A DNA stretch of 38,709 bases from Microvirga massiliensis (GTDB lineage Bacteria > Pseudomonadota > Alphaproteobacteria > Rhizobiales > Beijerinckiaceae). Every line of letters begins with the position of its first letter. The first letter of the stretch is position 1. This document shows positions 23,467 to 31,896 of the stretch, one piece after another. The translations under genes and the position numbers were made by a program. The DNA is taken from positions 108,713 to 147,421 of the forward strand of contig NZ_LN811364.1 in the NCBI RefSeq assembly GCF_001006805.1, read 5' to 3'. The notes beneath the pieces are model-generated. The model worked only from the letters and a program-made list of their open reading frames with translations, had not been told where the DNA came from and did not search any database.

Positions 23467-25494
23467 TTAGTGCTCCTTGGTCAAGTGCAGAGTGCCGATC
23501 GCGTCGACTGTTCCCCTCCACCCTGGAGTGACAACGCAAGTCGTATCGGGCTGATCGACAATGAAAGGACCTGCGTGCTCCCATCCGGGTGCCATGGCGG
23601 ATCGCATGAAAACCGGGCAATCATACTCCTTATCGCCCAGCGCTATTTTCCGCGCCCCCTTGCGGGCCGGAGAGCTGGCATCACCAGCCCACGCGAGAGG
23701 GGCCTTGCGGGTCAGACCGACTACGGTGGCACGAATGCTGATCACCTCTAACGGTGAGTCATCGCTCCTTGCCCCGTAAAGCTTAGCGTATTCCTCGCGG
23801 AAGCGCCCAGGCAGCTCGTCGATATGAGCGAAGGGCACAGTCACCTCGTAGCCCTGTCCGAGATATCTCACGCCGGCCGAACGTAAGGTAACGATCTTCT
23901 CGATGTCGGAACTGGCTTCGGCCAACGTAGCCCGGCCACTCGCATCGACTTCGTCAAACCATGCGTCCACCTCCGCCTGCTTCAACCTTGAAACAGGCAA
24001 ATATACCGTCTTAAGATAATCGAGTCGGAAATCTGCTGCCGTCGAGCCGTTGGCACAGAATGTGCCTGGCGAGTACGGGATTGCTATACGCTGGACTCCA
24101 ATTTCGTCTGCGAGCAAACAACCATGTGTAGCTCCGGCGCCACCGAATGCCACAAGCGTGTACTCCCGAGGATCGATTCCCTTCTTAGCAGCGAGCCGGG
24201 TACACTCGGCTGCGAGGTTCGAGGTAGCGACCTGGACTACACCCTGAACGGTCTCGCTCAATCCAAGATTCAGTTTATTTGCCAAGGCCTCCAGCGACTT
24301 GCGGGCACTCAATAAGTCTAGCTTTAGCCGCCCACCTAAGAAGTTGTCTCCATCAATAAACCCACTCACCAGGTAAGCGTCAGTTAACGTGGGTTGTGTC
24401 CCACCCCTCCCATACGCCACAGGACCTGGCTCCGCGCCGGCACTTTGGGGCCCCACCTTGAGCAGGCCGAGGTTATCAGCGAAGGCGATCGAGCCGCCGC
24501 CCGCCCCAATCGATGAAATGTCTACACTGGGAAGTGTGATGGGTAGTCCCGCCACCTCCTGATCCCACGCATATGGGACGTCCTGCCCCTCGAGCACACA
24601 CAGATCCGCGCTCGTTCCGCCAATGTCCATTGTTATGACGCGATCGAGACCGGACGCTTTCATCAGTTGCAGCGTTGCGACAATTCCCGAAGCCGGCCCG
24701 GACAAAAGTGTCCCAATGGGTCTTTCTTGCGCATGACCAATCGGCACGATCCCACCGTTTGAACTCGTCATGTAAAGCGGGCATTCAAGGCCCTCCGAGG
24801 CCTGTGCTCTGACAAGGTGTCTCAGGTAGCCCTTCACCTTCGGCGCAATGTAGCTGTTCATTACAACTACGGTAGCTCGCTCATACTCTCGAATCTGCGG
24901 CCAGATGTCCGTAGAAATTGCCACGTCCATTTCCGGGAACTCGGCCAGAATGAGCTCGCGCGCGATCTCTTCGTGGCGGGAATTGCGGTACGAGTTGAGA
25001 AATGTCACGGCCAGCGCGTCAGCGCCTTTATTTACAAGCTCCCGTGCATTGTCTAAGAGCGATACTCGATCGAGCTCGACGAGCGGCTGTCCACGCGAAT
25101 CCATCCTCTCGACGACGCCGCGGACCCAATCCCGCCGGCTCAGCGGAATCGACCGCATGGTTGTAAGGCTGAACGGATCAGGCATTTTGGCGCGCCCGAG
25201 CTCGAGTACGTCCTCAAAGCCCTTGGTGACGAGAACACCGACTTTGGCACCGAGCCGCTGAATTATCGTGTTCACCCCTACGGTGGAACCGTGGACGAAA
25301 CTGCGACAACCTGCAGGATCAAGTTCCGCGAGCTCGAGGGCTTCTCGAATCCCTCTCAGGACAGATTCCGCCGGAGCGTGAGGAGTGGACGGTGTTTTGT
25401 GTGTGGTTGCTCGTCCGTTTCTTTCGATTACTGTGATGTCGGTAAAGGTGCCCCCGATATCAACGCCGATCTTGAACGCTTCAGCCGTTTGCAT
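23467..25494 (-). CDS. hyuA: Hydantoinase A/oxoprolinase-family subunit
   Basis: This 675-residue protein is the ATP-binding HyuA subunit of the hydantoinase/5-oxoprolinase type. It begins with the actin-like fold motif FKIGVDIGGTFTDITVIERN and carries VHGSTVGVNTIIQRLGAKVG, MTSSNGGIVPIGHA, VITMDIGGTSADLCVLEG, SIGAGGGSIAF and FGGAGATHGCLLADEIGVQR. These match the N-terminal Hydant_A_N and the central Hydantoinase_A domain. The ATG at 25494 is chosen over 25530 because the longer form would overlap the permease stop and add nothing to the domain; GAGG lies about 8 bases before it. It stops with TAA directly in front of hyuB. Confidence 0.92.
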   Translation of the reverse strand: MQTAEAFKIGVDIGGTFTDITVIERNGRATTHKTPSTPHAPAESVLRGIREALELAELDPAGCRSFVHGSTVGVNTIIQRLGAKVGVLVTKGFEDVLELGRAKMPDPFSLTTMRSIPLSRRDWVRGVVERMDSRGQPLVELDRVSLLDNARELVNKGADALAVTFLNSYRNSRHEEIARELILAEFPEMDVAISTDIWPQIREYERATVVVMNSYIAPKVKGYLRHLVRAQASEGLECPLYMTSSNGGIVPIGHAQERPIGTLLSGPASGIVATLQLMKASGLDRVITMDIGGTSADLCVLEGQDVPYAWDQEVAGLPITLPSVDISSIGAGGGSIAFADNLGLLKVGPQSAGAEPGPVAYGRGGTQPTLTDAYLVSGFIDGDNFLGGRLKLDLLSARKSLEALANKLNLGLSETVQGVVQVATSNLAAECTRLAAKKGIDPREYTLVAFGGAGATHGCLLADEIGVQRIAIPYSPGTFCANGSTAADFRLDYLKTVYLPVSRLKQAEVDAWFDEVDASGRATLAEASSDIEKIVTLRSAGVRYLGQGYEVTVPFAHIDELPGRFREEYAKLYGARSDDSPLEVISIRATVVGLTRKAPLAWAGDASSPARKGARKIALGDKEYDCPVFMRSAMAPGWEHAGPFIVDQPDTTCVVTPGWRGTVDAIGTLHLTKEH

Positions 25495-25522
25495 CACCAC
25501 TGTCCTCTTGCCTTCAAGTTGG

Positions 25523-26341
25523 TTACGCACTGAGGCGCAGATACCGCCCTAGGAACAACGCCGCGAGCCTTCGGTAGATGATGTCCGCCAGAAATCCGCA
25601 TACACCGAGCGCCATCAGACCAATGAAGATTCTGTCAGTCTGCACCAGCAGTCTTGCCTGCATGATGAAATATCCTATGCCGGAATTGGCAGCGATCATC
25701 TCAGCGGCAATGACGCTCATGAAAGCACCGCCTAGCGCAACCCTCATGCCTGTGGAGATGAATGGCATGGCCGATGGCAAAGTGATCCTGTAAAACAGAT
25801 CCCATGTCCCGGCCCCCAACGACTGCGCGGCGCGTGTCCTCACCAGCGGCGTATTCCGCACGCCTGCTATGGTGTTGATTACCGTCGTGAAAAACACACC
25901 ATAGGCGATAATGAAATACTTTGAGCCTTCGTCGATCCCGAACCAGATGATCGCAATTGGTATCATGGCGACGGGAGAGATTGGCCGCACGAGCTCGACA
26001 AGTGGATCGAGGAACTCCCCTATTGGACGGAAGCTACCCATAACCAGACCGCATGTGATTCCGGCCAAACAGCCAATGGCAAAGCCAAGCAGGATGCGCG
26101 AGAGGCTAACAGCGACTGATTCGAGCAGTTCTCCGGATAGCAGGGTCTCCCAGCCGGACTGCATGACAGTGAGCGGCCGTGGCAAAAGGTACTGGTTAAA
26201 GAATAGAAGTGAGCACAGATCCCAAAGTACAAACCCGAAGATAATCGAGCTGATGTAGATGGCAACTGAACGCGCGCGAGTCGGGGATAGCGCTAACCTG
26301 ATCCGTGGACCGGCGCGCCTGACGATCAGTGCCTCAGCCAT
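25523..26341 (-). CDS. ABC transporter permease, SsuC/TauC type
   Basis: This 272-residue protein has six hydrophobic helices of the nitrate/sulfonate/taurine permease family. A central region reads VELVRPISPVAMIPIAIIWF and GIDEGSKYFIIAYGVFF, followed by the EAA-like loop (RTRAAQSLGAGTWDLFYRIT) that contacts the ATPase. The end helices include ALGVCGFLADIIYRRLAALF. Starts at 26347 and 26341 both overlap the ATPase stop codon by a few bases; 26341 is preferred because GGAG stands 8 bases upstream. An upstream ATG at 26401 would overlap the ATPase gene much further. It forms the membrane channel for the cluster C importer. Confidence 0.9.
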   Translation of the reverse strand: MAEALIVRRAGPRIRLALSPTRARSVAIYISSIIFGFVLWDLCSLLFFNQYLLPRPLTVMQSGWETLLSGELLESVAVSLSRILLGFAIGCLAGITCGLVMGSFRPIGEFLDPLVELVRPISPVAMIPIAIIWFGIDEGSKYFIIAYGVFFTTVINTIAGVRNTPLVRTRAAQSLGAGTWDLFYRITLPSAMPFISTGMRVALGGAFMSVIAAEMIAANSGIGYFIMQARLLVQTDRIFIGLMALGVCGFLADIIYRRLAALFLGRYLRLSA

Positions 26342-27113
26342 GGCCATTCTCCAATCCGAGTAAGCCCTCGATTTTGGAAACCAGTGATCGAAAGCGCTCA
26401 TCTTTAATGGTCCGCGGTCGCGGAAGATCGGCGTTAAGGATCTCGATTATGCGGGATCCGGGCCCGCGGTTCATGACCCCGATTCGATCAGCCAAAACGA
26501 CCGACTCCATGATGTCGTGAGTAATGAAGACCACAGTGGTTTTCGCTTGCTGCCAAATGCGCAGCAACTCCGTCTGCATGGATTGACGGGTCTGTGCATC
26601 CAGCGATCCGAACGGCTCGTCCATCAGCAGAATTTTCGGCTTGATGGCCAGTGCACGAGCAATTTGCACGCGTTGCTTCATTCCTCCCGAGAGCTCGTCG
26701 GGGAACTTCGTGTCATGCTCCCGCAGACGCACGAGATCGAGGAGCTCATCAACGCGCCTTGAACGCTCTACGGCGGTCAGCCTCAGCATCTTCAGGCCGA
26801 ACTCCACGTTGTCGCGAACACTCATCCAAGGGAACAACGAATTGTGGACGTCCTGAAACACTACGACTCGATTGTTACCCGGCCTTTTTAACACCTCACC
26901 GTCGAGTTGCACGACTCCGGAGGTCGGCGGGAGAAAGCCTGCAATGAGGTTCAGGAGCGTGCTTTTTCCGCAGCCGCTCGGGCCAACAAGGCAGAAGAAT
27001 TCGCCTTCGTGGATGTGAAGATCGATATCCGTCAGCACCTCAGTCCAGCCGAAGCGCGTCTGAAATCCCTGGCGAAGGTCGCGGATGAGTAGACCGGGGG
27101 GTGACTGTAGCAC
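26334..27113 (-). CDS. ABC transporter ATP-binding protein, SsuB/TauB type
   Basis: This 259-residue ATPase has Walker A GPSGCGKS at residues 44-51, the Q-loop in VVVFQDVHNSLFPWMS, the signature LSGGM at 141-145 followed by KQRVQIARAL, Walker B ILLMDEP at 161-167, and a D-loop FGSLDAQT. Length and motif order fit the nitrate/sulfonate/taurine importer ATPases. The start is GTG at 27113, 41 bp after the binding-protein gene. It overlaps the start of the permease gene by 8 bp, so translation is probably coupled. It powers uptake by the cluster C importer. Confidence 0.93.
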   Translation of the reverse strand: MLQSPPGLLIRDLRQGFQTRFGWTEVLTDIDLHIHEGEFFCLVGPSGCGKSTLLNLIAGFLPPTSGVVQLDGEVLKRPGNNRVVVFQDVHNSLFPWMSVRDNVEFGLKMLRLTAVERSRRVDELLDLVRLREHDTKFPDELSGGMKQRVQIARALAIKPKILLMDEPFGSLDAQTRQSMQTELLRIWQQAKTTVVFITHDIMESVVLADRIGVMNRGPGSRIIEILNADLPRPRTIKDERFRSLVSKIEGLLGLENGHG

Positions 27114-27154
27114 GCACGCCTCCGTTGGGAGCAGAACGGTGGCCGTATTGGACG

Positions 27155-28162
27155 TTAGCGCGTCTCGACGCGTGTGGGGTCGGCGGACGCCACACCGTCC
27201 GTCCAGAAGCAGGTTTTAAAGTCGAGCGGCTTTGGGAGCATTTTTTTCGCTAGCATGAACTCCGCAGCCTGTCCGTAGCGCTCATACGTGCGAGCGTCGA
27301 AGCGGATCGGGAAGTGCATTTGCTTGGTCACTTCCGCGGCTTTCTTGTCAAGCTTTAGCGCTGCAGCAACGATATTGACGGTTTCGTCGCGGTTGGCTTG
27401 GGCGTAGTCGCTCCCTTGCACAAGAGCCTTCATGAAGCGCTTCACTAGATCGGGATTTTCGGCGATAAGATCACCTCGGGCGACCAGCGTCACCTCATTC
27501 GTGTAGCCCACCTCTCCGCCGCGCAGGAGGAGTCGCACCTTCGATCCAGAGATCGTAGCGGAACGCTCTTCAAAGGGCGAGAACCATAGGAATCCGTCGA
27601 TATCGCCCCGGTCGAGGGCAGCGACCATGTCAGCCGGCTCCATATTGGTCAGCTTAAAGGTGCCCGGCGGCAGATCGAATTTCTTTTGCAGCAGATCGGC
27701 GAAGAACTCTCCTGATGAGCCGATGCGCGTCCCTAAGGTCTTGCCGCGAAGATCCTCAACCGATTTAATTTCGCTCTTCACCATTAAGACTGGAGAGAAT
27801 CCGTCGTATCCCGTCGGAGCGACGATCTTTGCATTCATCACTTCGCAAAGTCTCATCGCAGGGATCTCGCCGGAGGCGACGAACTCAACCTTTCCGCTTC
27901 GGAAGCCATCAGTGGCGGCCGAACCCGAAGGGAAGAGCCGGACGTCAAGTTTGATGCCTTCCTTCTCGAAGAACCCCTTGTCCCTGGCGACGTAGAGGTT
28001 CGCGTAGTCGGGCGTCGTTCCGAGAAAAACAGTAACACTGTCAGCCGCGAAACTCACCGAAGAGGCGAATGCTCCCAGTCCGGCAACCACGCACAACACA
28101 GCCCGGCGGTTGATCAAACGCTGAGCCATAGCCAGTGTCTTCGTAGACGTAGATGGTGACAT
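27155..28162 (-). CDS. ABC transporter substrate-binding protein, NMT1/THI5-like (SsuA/TauA type)
   Basis: This 335-residue protein has an N-terminal export signal (basic start, then VLCVVAGLGAFASSVSFAA with a likely cleavage near residue 40) and a bilobed binding domain: VTVFLGTTPDYANLYVARDK, FFEKEGIKLDVRLFPSGSA, LRGKTLGTRIGSSGEFFADL and LVARGDLIAENPDLVKRFMK. This is the NMT1 type used for pyrimidines, nitrate, sulfonates, taurine and hydroxymethylpyrimidine-like ligands. GGAGGAG, seven bases before the ATG at 28162, is a strong ribosome site. It lies 74 bp after the GntR gene in the same direction and delivers the substrate of the hydantoinase-type pathway. Confidence 0.88.
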   Translation of the reverse strand: MSPSTSTKTLAMAQRLINRRAVLCVVAGLGAFASSVSFAADSVTVFLGTTPDYANLYVARDKGFFEKEGIKLDVRLFPSGSAATDGFRSGKVEFVASGEIPAMRLCEVMNAKIVAPTGYDGFSPVLMVKSEIKSVEDLRGKTLGTRIGSSGEFFADLLQKKFDLPPGTFKLTNMEPADMVAALDRGDIDGFLWFSPFEERSATISGSKVRLLLRGGEVGYTNEVTLVARGDLIAENPDLVKRFMKALVQGSDYAQANRDETVNIVAAALKLDKKAAEVTKQMHFPIRFDARTYERYGQAAEFMLAKKMLPKPLDFKTCFWTDGVASADPTRVETR

Positions 28163-28236
28163 GCCCTGCTCCTCCGCTTGCGCTCCGGTTGATTCTCCGA
28201 GAGCGCACTGTTTATCTCGTTCGGGGCTTGCTTTCC

Positions 28237-29025
28237 CTAAGCAGCGCTCGTTTTCGCCCGCGCGCTTCGGCGCCCCGGTTGCGGTTCGTTCGTCCGCTCG
28301 TCTTCCGGACCATACTGCATCTCGTCGGTCGCGCGACGAGAGCCTTGCGGCTGGTCCCCGTTTGCTCTTACGAACTCAACAACTCCAGCTGCAGCAGACA
28401 TGATGTGCTCGCGCATGGCTGCCTCGCATTGAGATGGCTCTCCTTTGCGTAGCACTTCCAGCAATTCGTGATGCTCGAAGCCCGACATCTCTGCGCTCGG
28501 ATGAGTACTAAGGTACAGGCGAATATACGGAGCAACCGCCCCCCGTAGGTGCGCGGTGTGAGCAGCGAGTTTCGGGCGGCCGGAAAGGGCGCACAGATAT
28601 TCGTGAAGATCATCGTGAAGTTGGATCCATCGAGCTGCATCGAGCTTTGCGGACTCGAGCGCCTGAACAGATTCTTCAATTGAACCTAGATGCTGTTGAG
28701 TAATGCGAGTGGCCGCAAGCCTCAAAGCTAGGCCCTCGAGGACGCTCCGCATCTCGAATAGCTCTAGTATAGCGTCTGGGCCCAATACCGTAACCACCGC
28801 GCCTCGGTTGGGCCGGTTCACGACGAGGCCTTCGCTCTCGAGCCGCCGGATTGCCTGCCTGATTGGCATCCTGCTGACAGCCAGCTTGGCGGCCAACTCG
28901 TCCTGATTCAGCTTTTCGCCGCCTGAGAGCTCGCCAGTCAGGATAAGGCTGCGAAGGTGCGAGTAGACGTGCTCCTCGGCAGTTTGAAATCGGAGTGCGC
29001 TGGTGGATCTTGGATCAAATATCAT
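28237..29025 (-). CDS. GntR-family transcriptional regulator, FCD subfamily
   Basis: This 262-residue regulator has a GntR winged helix (QTAEEHVYSHLRSLILTGEL, then LAVSRMPIRQAIRRLESEGL) and an FCD effector domain (LFEMRSVLEGLALRLAA, LHDDLHEYLCALSGRPKLAA, then HHELLEVLRKGEPSQCEAAM) that keeps the metal-binding histidines. The tail after about residue 230 is polar and rich in charged residues. The ATG at 29025 is preferred over GTG at 29082 because the domain begins close after it, though GGAGG lies 17 bases away, further than usual. A 16-bp palindrome overlaps the start. The gene heads the minus-strand cluster C and probably represses it and itself. Confidence 0.88.
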   Translation of the reverse strand: MIFDPRSTSALRFQTAEEHVYSHLRSLILTGELSGGEKLNQDELAAKLAVSRMPIRQAIRRLESEGLVVNRPNRGAVVTVLGPDAILELFEMRSVLEGLALRLAATRITQQHLGSIEESVQALESAKLDAARWIQLHDDLHEYLCALSGRPKLAAHTAHLRGAVAPYIRLYLSTHPSAEMSGFEHHELLEVLRKGEPSQCEAAMREHIMSAAAGVVEFVRANGDQPQGSRRATDEMQYGPEDERTNEPQPGRRSARAKTSAA

Positions 29026-29060
29026 GGATCCATGATCCACGACCTCCGTTAATGTGTCAA
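29021..29060 (-). promoter_or_regulatory. Predicted promoter and operator of the cluster C regulator
   Basis: ATCATGGATCCATGAT (29021-29036) is a perfect palindrome overlapping the regulator start codon at 29025. A TTGACA box on the minus strand (29060-29055) is followed after 17 bases by GATCAT (29037-29032), which could be a -10 box. Transcription would then begin inside or just before the ATG, hinting at a very short or leaderless transcript. A flanking inverted repeat GTGGATC/GATCCAC (29003-29009 and 29034-29040) surrounds the site. Confidence 0.5.
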
Positions 29061-29369
29061 TAACGATTCTTGACGACCCCACCCGCCATCATGGGATGCA
29101 CTAGTGGGAACTCGAGTCTCGTCGCTTCCTCCTGGCGGCTTGCGCTTGCCCCGCTTGCTCACAGACTTGGACGCACTGGTCCGCGGGTGAAACTTCGCGG
29201 GATGCAGCGGCATCTACATCGCGGCCTCACTGATATGGCTGTGGGGATGTTGAGCGTATCCGCCTGGATCGCGAGGACATGTCAGGCGCGGCGCTACGCC
29301 TTCTCTAGGCCACCATCATTCTGCTTGGGCTGATTACGAGCCGAACTCCCCCGGCCTCAGGGCTTCGAA
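29061..29369. other. Stretch without a recognised gene
   Basis: A plus-strand open frame of 87 codons at 29070-29333 has no family pattern. The stretch separates the cluster C regulator from the L,D-transpeptidase locus and shows no repeat or hairpin that was convincing. Confidence 0.4.
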
Positions 29370-30449
29370 TCACAGCTGCCCTGCCGCGGCTCCGCCAAAG
29401 AGATTGCCGAATAGCCGTTGAGAGAAAGGCGGCTTGCCGGCCAACGCAGGACGGCTCGAACCTGCGGCTTGCGATCCCGAGGATGTGAAGGCGAGCGCCG
29501 GCCCGGCTGTTTCGGGGACCACGATTTCCCGTGGCCCCAGCGCCAACGCGCCCGGCCGGCTCACTTCGCCCAGACCTGGCCGGCCCGCCACGACCGCGTT
29601 CCGGAACGACGGATGTGAGCCTCCATCGTCATAGACGAGCCGGATGGCCTTCGTGCCCCGCCCGATCAGGCTGGCGATCTTCTGCTCATCCTTGGCCAGC
29701 TTCGCGGCCACGGCCTGGGCGACCGACGGGTCATCGGCGCTGAACGCATAGCGCCGGCCGGACACGCCCACCCGAGGCTCGAGGCCGGCAACATCGAGGA
29801 TGTCGGTGCCCTCCTTGAGGTTGCGCCAGAAGGCGATATTCGGGTCGGCGCGGTGCTTCGCAAGGTTCTCGGGCGTCATCCGGAACGGCAGCGCCTGGTC
29901 CTAGAAGCCGCGCTGGCCACCCGCGAAAGCCTCGCGCGCTAGGGCATAAACCTCCGAAATTGCTTCATCGGTCATCGCATAGCATCCCATGGACGAGCAC
30001 GAGCCGTGAACCATGAGGTGCGAACCAGATCGCCCATAGGAGCGGTCAAAAGCGTTCGGATATCCGAGATCGAACGAGAGATAGTAATTGGAGTTCGGGT
30101 TCATCTGGCCCGGGCTGACCGTGTAGAAGCCCTCTGGGGCCTGGCGGTCGCCTTGCTTCTGCTTCGGCCCGAGTTGGCCCGACCAGCGGCAGATCGGATA
30201 GGTCTTCAGCAGCGCATAGCGACCGTCGCGCCCAAGCTTGTAGAGCTCGAGCTCGGATTCCTTCTTGTAGATCCGGACCAGGATCGGGTCGCTCGGCGTG
30301 ACGCCCCTCTTGGCCATCAGTGCCATCGTGGCCGGCGGAATCGGAGCCAAGCGTTTGTTGGGCCCGCCGTCCGTGAAGTGACTGCTGCCCGCACTGCAGG
30401 CCGTCAGAGCAGCGGCAAGGCTGCCCGCAAGAATGATACGCTTGAACAT
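29370..30449 (-). pseudogene. L,D-transpeptidase (YafK/YkuD type) lipoprotein split by an amber codon
   Basis: The ATG at 30449 opens a frame with a lipobox (LTAC, cysteine 18) and the murein L,D-transpeptidase domain: DPILVRIYKKESELELYKLG, ICRWSGQLGPKQKQGDRQAP, EGFYTVSPGQMNPNSNYYLS and the catalytic motif SHLMVHGSCSSMGCYAMTD with its histidine and cysteine. A TAG follows at codon 183 (29903-29901), and the same frame continues with DQALPFRMTPENLAKHRADP and IAFWRNLKEGTDILDV to a stop at 29370. The second part is the usual continuation in YafK-type proteins, so CAG to TAG is likely. The catalytic core lies before the stop, so a 182-residue product might still cross-link peptidoglycan or attach proteins to it. 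Confidence 0.78.
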
Positions 30450-30675
30450 GTTGCCCCGGTGCCGTCGCGCCAACCCCTTGAGCGGCTCCGGCGAGACACA
30501 CGTGGGCTGGAATTTTCTAGGCGACCGCTACGACGAACCCGGACGCCATTCGAAAACGCTCGTTGTGGCTGACTATGGCCAATTTGCGACGCACCCGATT
30601 CGTTCGCGAAGCTGGCGAGGCATCGCAACGCGGTGCGAACACTTCCATAGTGACGGCTCGCACACGGGAGGCGGC

Positions 30676-31062
30676 ATGTCCAAGGGATCCACCTTGCAGA
30701 CGACGCCAGTGACCTGGCGATCCAGTGCGCTGAGATCGCGCGGGCTGCCGTCCAGCCTTGCGACCATCACGGTGCTGGCGCTCGCTTCGCCTGCCCGTGC
30801 GGACGCAATTGACGGCGACTGGTGCCACGACGATGGTCGCCACATGTCGATCCACGGGCCGACCATCGTTACCCCGGGCGGGACGACGCTTCAGGGTGAT
30901 TATACCCGCCACTCGTTCCAATACACCGCTCCGTCGAATGAGGCGGGCGGCGGCCAACCCGTCTCGATGATCCTCCGCAGCGAAACCCGAGTCGACGTCC
31001 GGGTCGGCGGTTCAGGCGAGACCTACCAGACCTGGCATCGCTGCACCGCGACCACGAGCTGA
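30676..31062 (+). CDS. Small secreted protein of unknown function
   Basis: This 128-residue protein starts at an ATG preceded by GGGAGGCGGC and has an export signal (hydrophobic LPSSLATITVLALASPARA, likely cleavage after ARA near residue 43). The mature part of about 85 residues reads DGDWCHDDGRHMSIHGPTIV, then TPGGTTLQGDYTRHSFQYTA and ends SGETYQTWHRCTATTS. The two cysteines, near the start and end of the mature part, may form a disulfide. The composition suggests a small beta-rich periplasmic domain. Similar proteins are recalled from related alphaproteobacteria, but no function is known. It is divergent from the L,D-transpeptidase gene, with 226 bp between them. Confidence 0.75.
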   Translation: MSKGSTLQTTPVTWRSSALRSRGLPSSLATITVLALASPARADAIDGDWCHDDGRHMSIHGPTIVTPGGTTLQGDYTRHSFQYTAPSNEAGGGQPVSMILRSETRVDVRVGGSGETYQTWHRCTATTS

Positions 31063-31112
31063 AGGCGGCCCTGAGACCACGGCGATGGGATGAGGTCAGG
31101 AGTGAGACGCTG

Positions 31113-31688
31113 ATGTTCGAGCATTGTCATTGGTTGAATGAGCCCGACCGCTGGGCTTTGTTACCCGATGGCCTCATGGTCACGACCAACCAGGCAACCG
31201 ACTTCTGGCGGGAGACGCATTACGGCTTCATTCGCGACAGCGGGCACTTCTTCGCGCGCGAAGTCCATGGCGGGTTCACCGCCTCGCTCCGCGTCCGAGC
31301 GCAATACGAGGCCCTCTACGATCAAGCCGGGATCATGGTGCGGATCGACGAGACAACTTGGCTCAAGGCAGGGATCGAACTGGCGGACGGTGAGGCCCTG
31401 CTGGGCAGCGTTCTCACCACCGGACAGTCCGACTGGGCCACCGGACCGTTCCGGGGCGACGCGTCTGATTTCTGGATCAGGGTGACGGTTGAGCGTGGGG
31501 TCCTGCGGCTCCAGGCCTCGGCAGACGGCCAACGCTGGCCATTGATGCGGCTCTGTCCGTTTCCGGTGGCCGAGCGCTCCTGGGTTGGACCCATGTGTTG
31601 CACTCCGGAGCGGGCTGGCCTGGACGTCTTGTTCTCCGATTTCACGGTTGCACCACCGAGCGGGCGTGCGCTCCACGACCTCTCCTGA
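31113..31688 (+). CDS. DUF1349 domain-containing protein
   Basis: This 191-residue protein has the DUF1349 (concanavalin-like beta sandwich) pattern throughout: WLNEPDRWALLPDGLMVTTN, ATDFWRETHYGFIRDSGHFF, LYDQAGIMVRIDETTWLKAG and FWIRVTVERGVLRLQASADG, closing with GPMCCTPERAGLDVLFSDF. The family is common in bacteria and fungi, where it is thought to bind carbohydrate or serve as a stress-induced protein; no enzyme activity is established. No signal peptide is visible, so it is probably cytoplasmic. It lies 50 bp after the small secreted protein in the same direction, but no functional link is evident. Confidence 0.85.
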   Translation: MFEHCHWLNEPDRWALLPDGLMVTTNQATDFWRETHYGFIRDSGHFFAREVHGGFTASLRVRAQYEALYDQAGIMVRIDETTWLKAGIELADGEALLGSVLTTGQSDWATGPFRGDASDFWIRVTVERGVLRLQASADGQRWPLMRLCPFPVAERSWVGPMCCTPERAGLDVLFSDFTVAPPSGRALHDLS

Positions 31689-31827
31689 ACTGCAGTTCGG
31701 CGCCACATCCCGTCGGAAACGGGTTTGGTTCCAGGATCGCGGGCACGATCCACCCGAAGGGCAGAGCCGCCTCGATCGCGTTCAGAAAACCAAGGGACTC
31801 CTCACAGCGATAGTGCTGCAGCCGCCT

Positions 31828-31894
31828 CTAAGTGGTTCATCCGGGAATCGCCCTGCTCCCGACAGCGGCGTGACTTCCCGGATGAACCACTTAG
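31828..31894. repeat. 20-bp perfect inverted repeat with 27-bp spacer
   Basis: CTAAGTGGTTCATCCGGGAA at 31828-31847 is matched exactly in inverse orientation at 31875-31894. The spacer of 27 bp has no gene. The repeat ends 2 bp from the stop codon of the C13-type peptidase. No T-run follows the stem on either strand, so it is not a standard terminator; it may be a miniature element or a recombination relic. Confidence 0.85.
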
Positions 31895-31896
31895 CC

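Noticed and set aside
29275..29284. GGACATGTCA, close to the cluster A operator core
   Set aside because: It lacks the first T, is not part of a longer palindrome and lies in a gap without a cluster A gene, so chance is likely.
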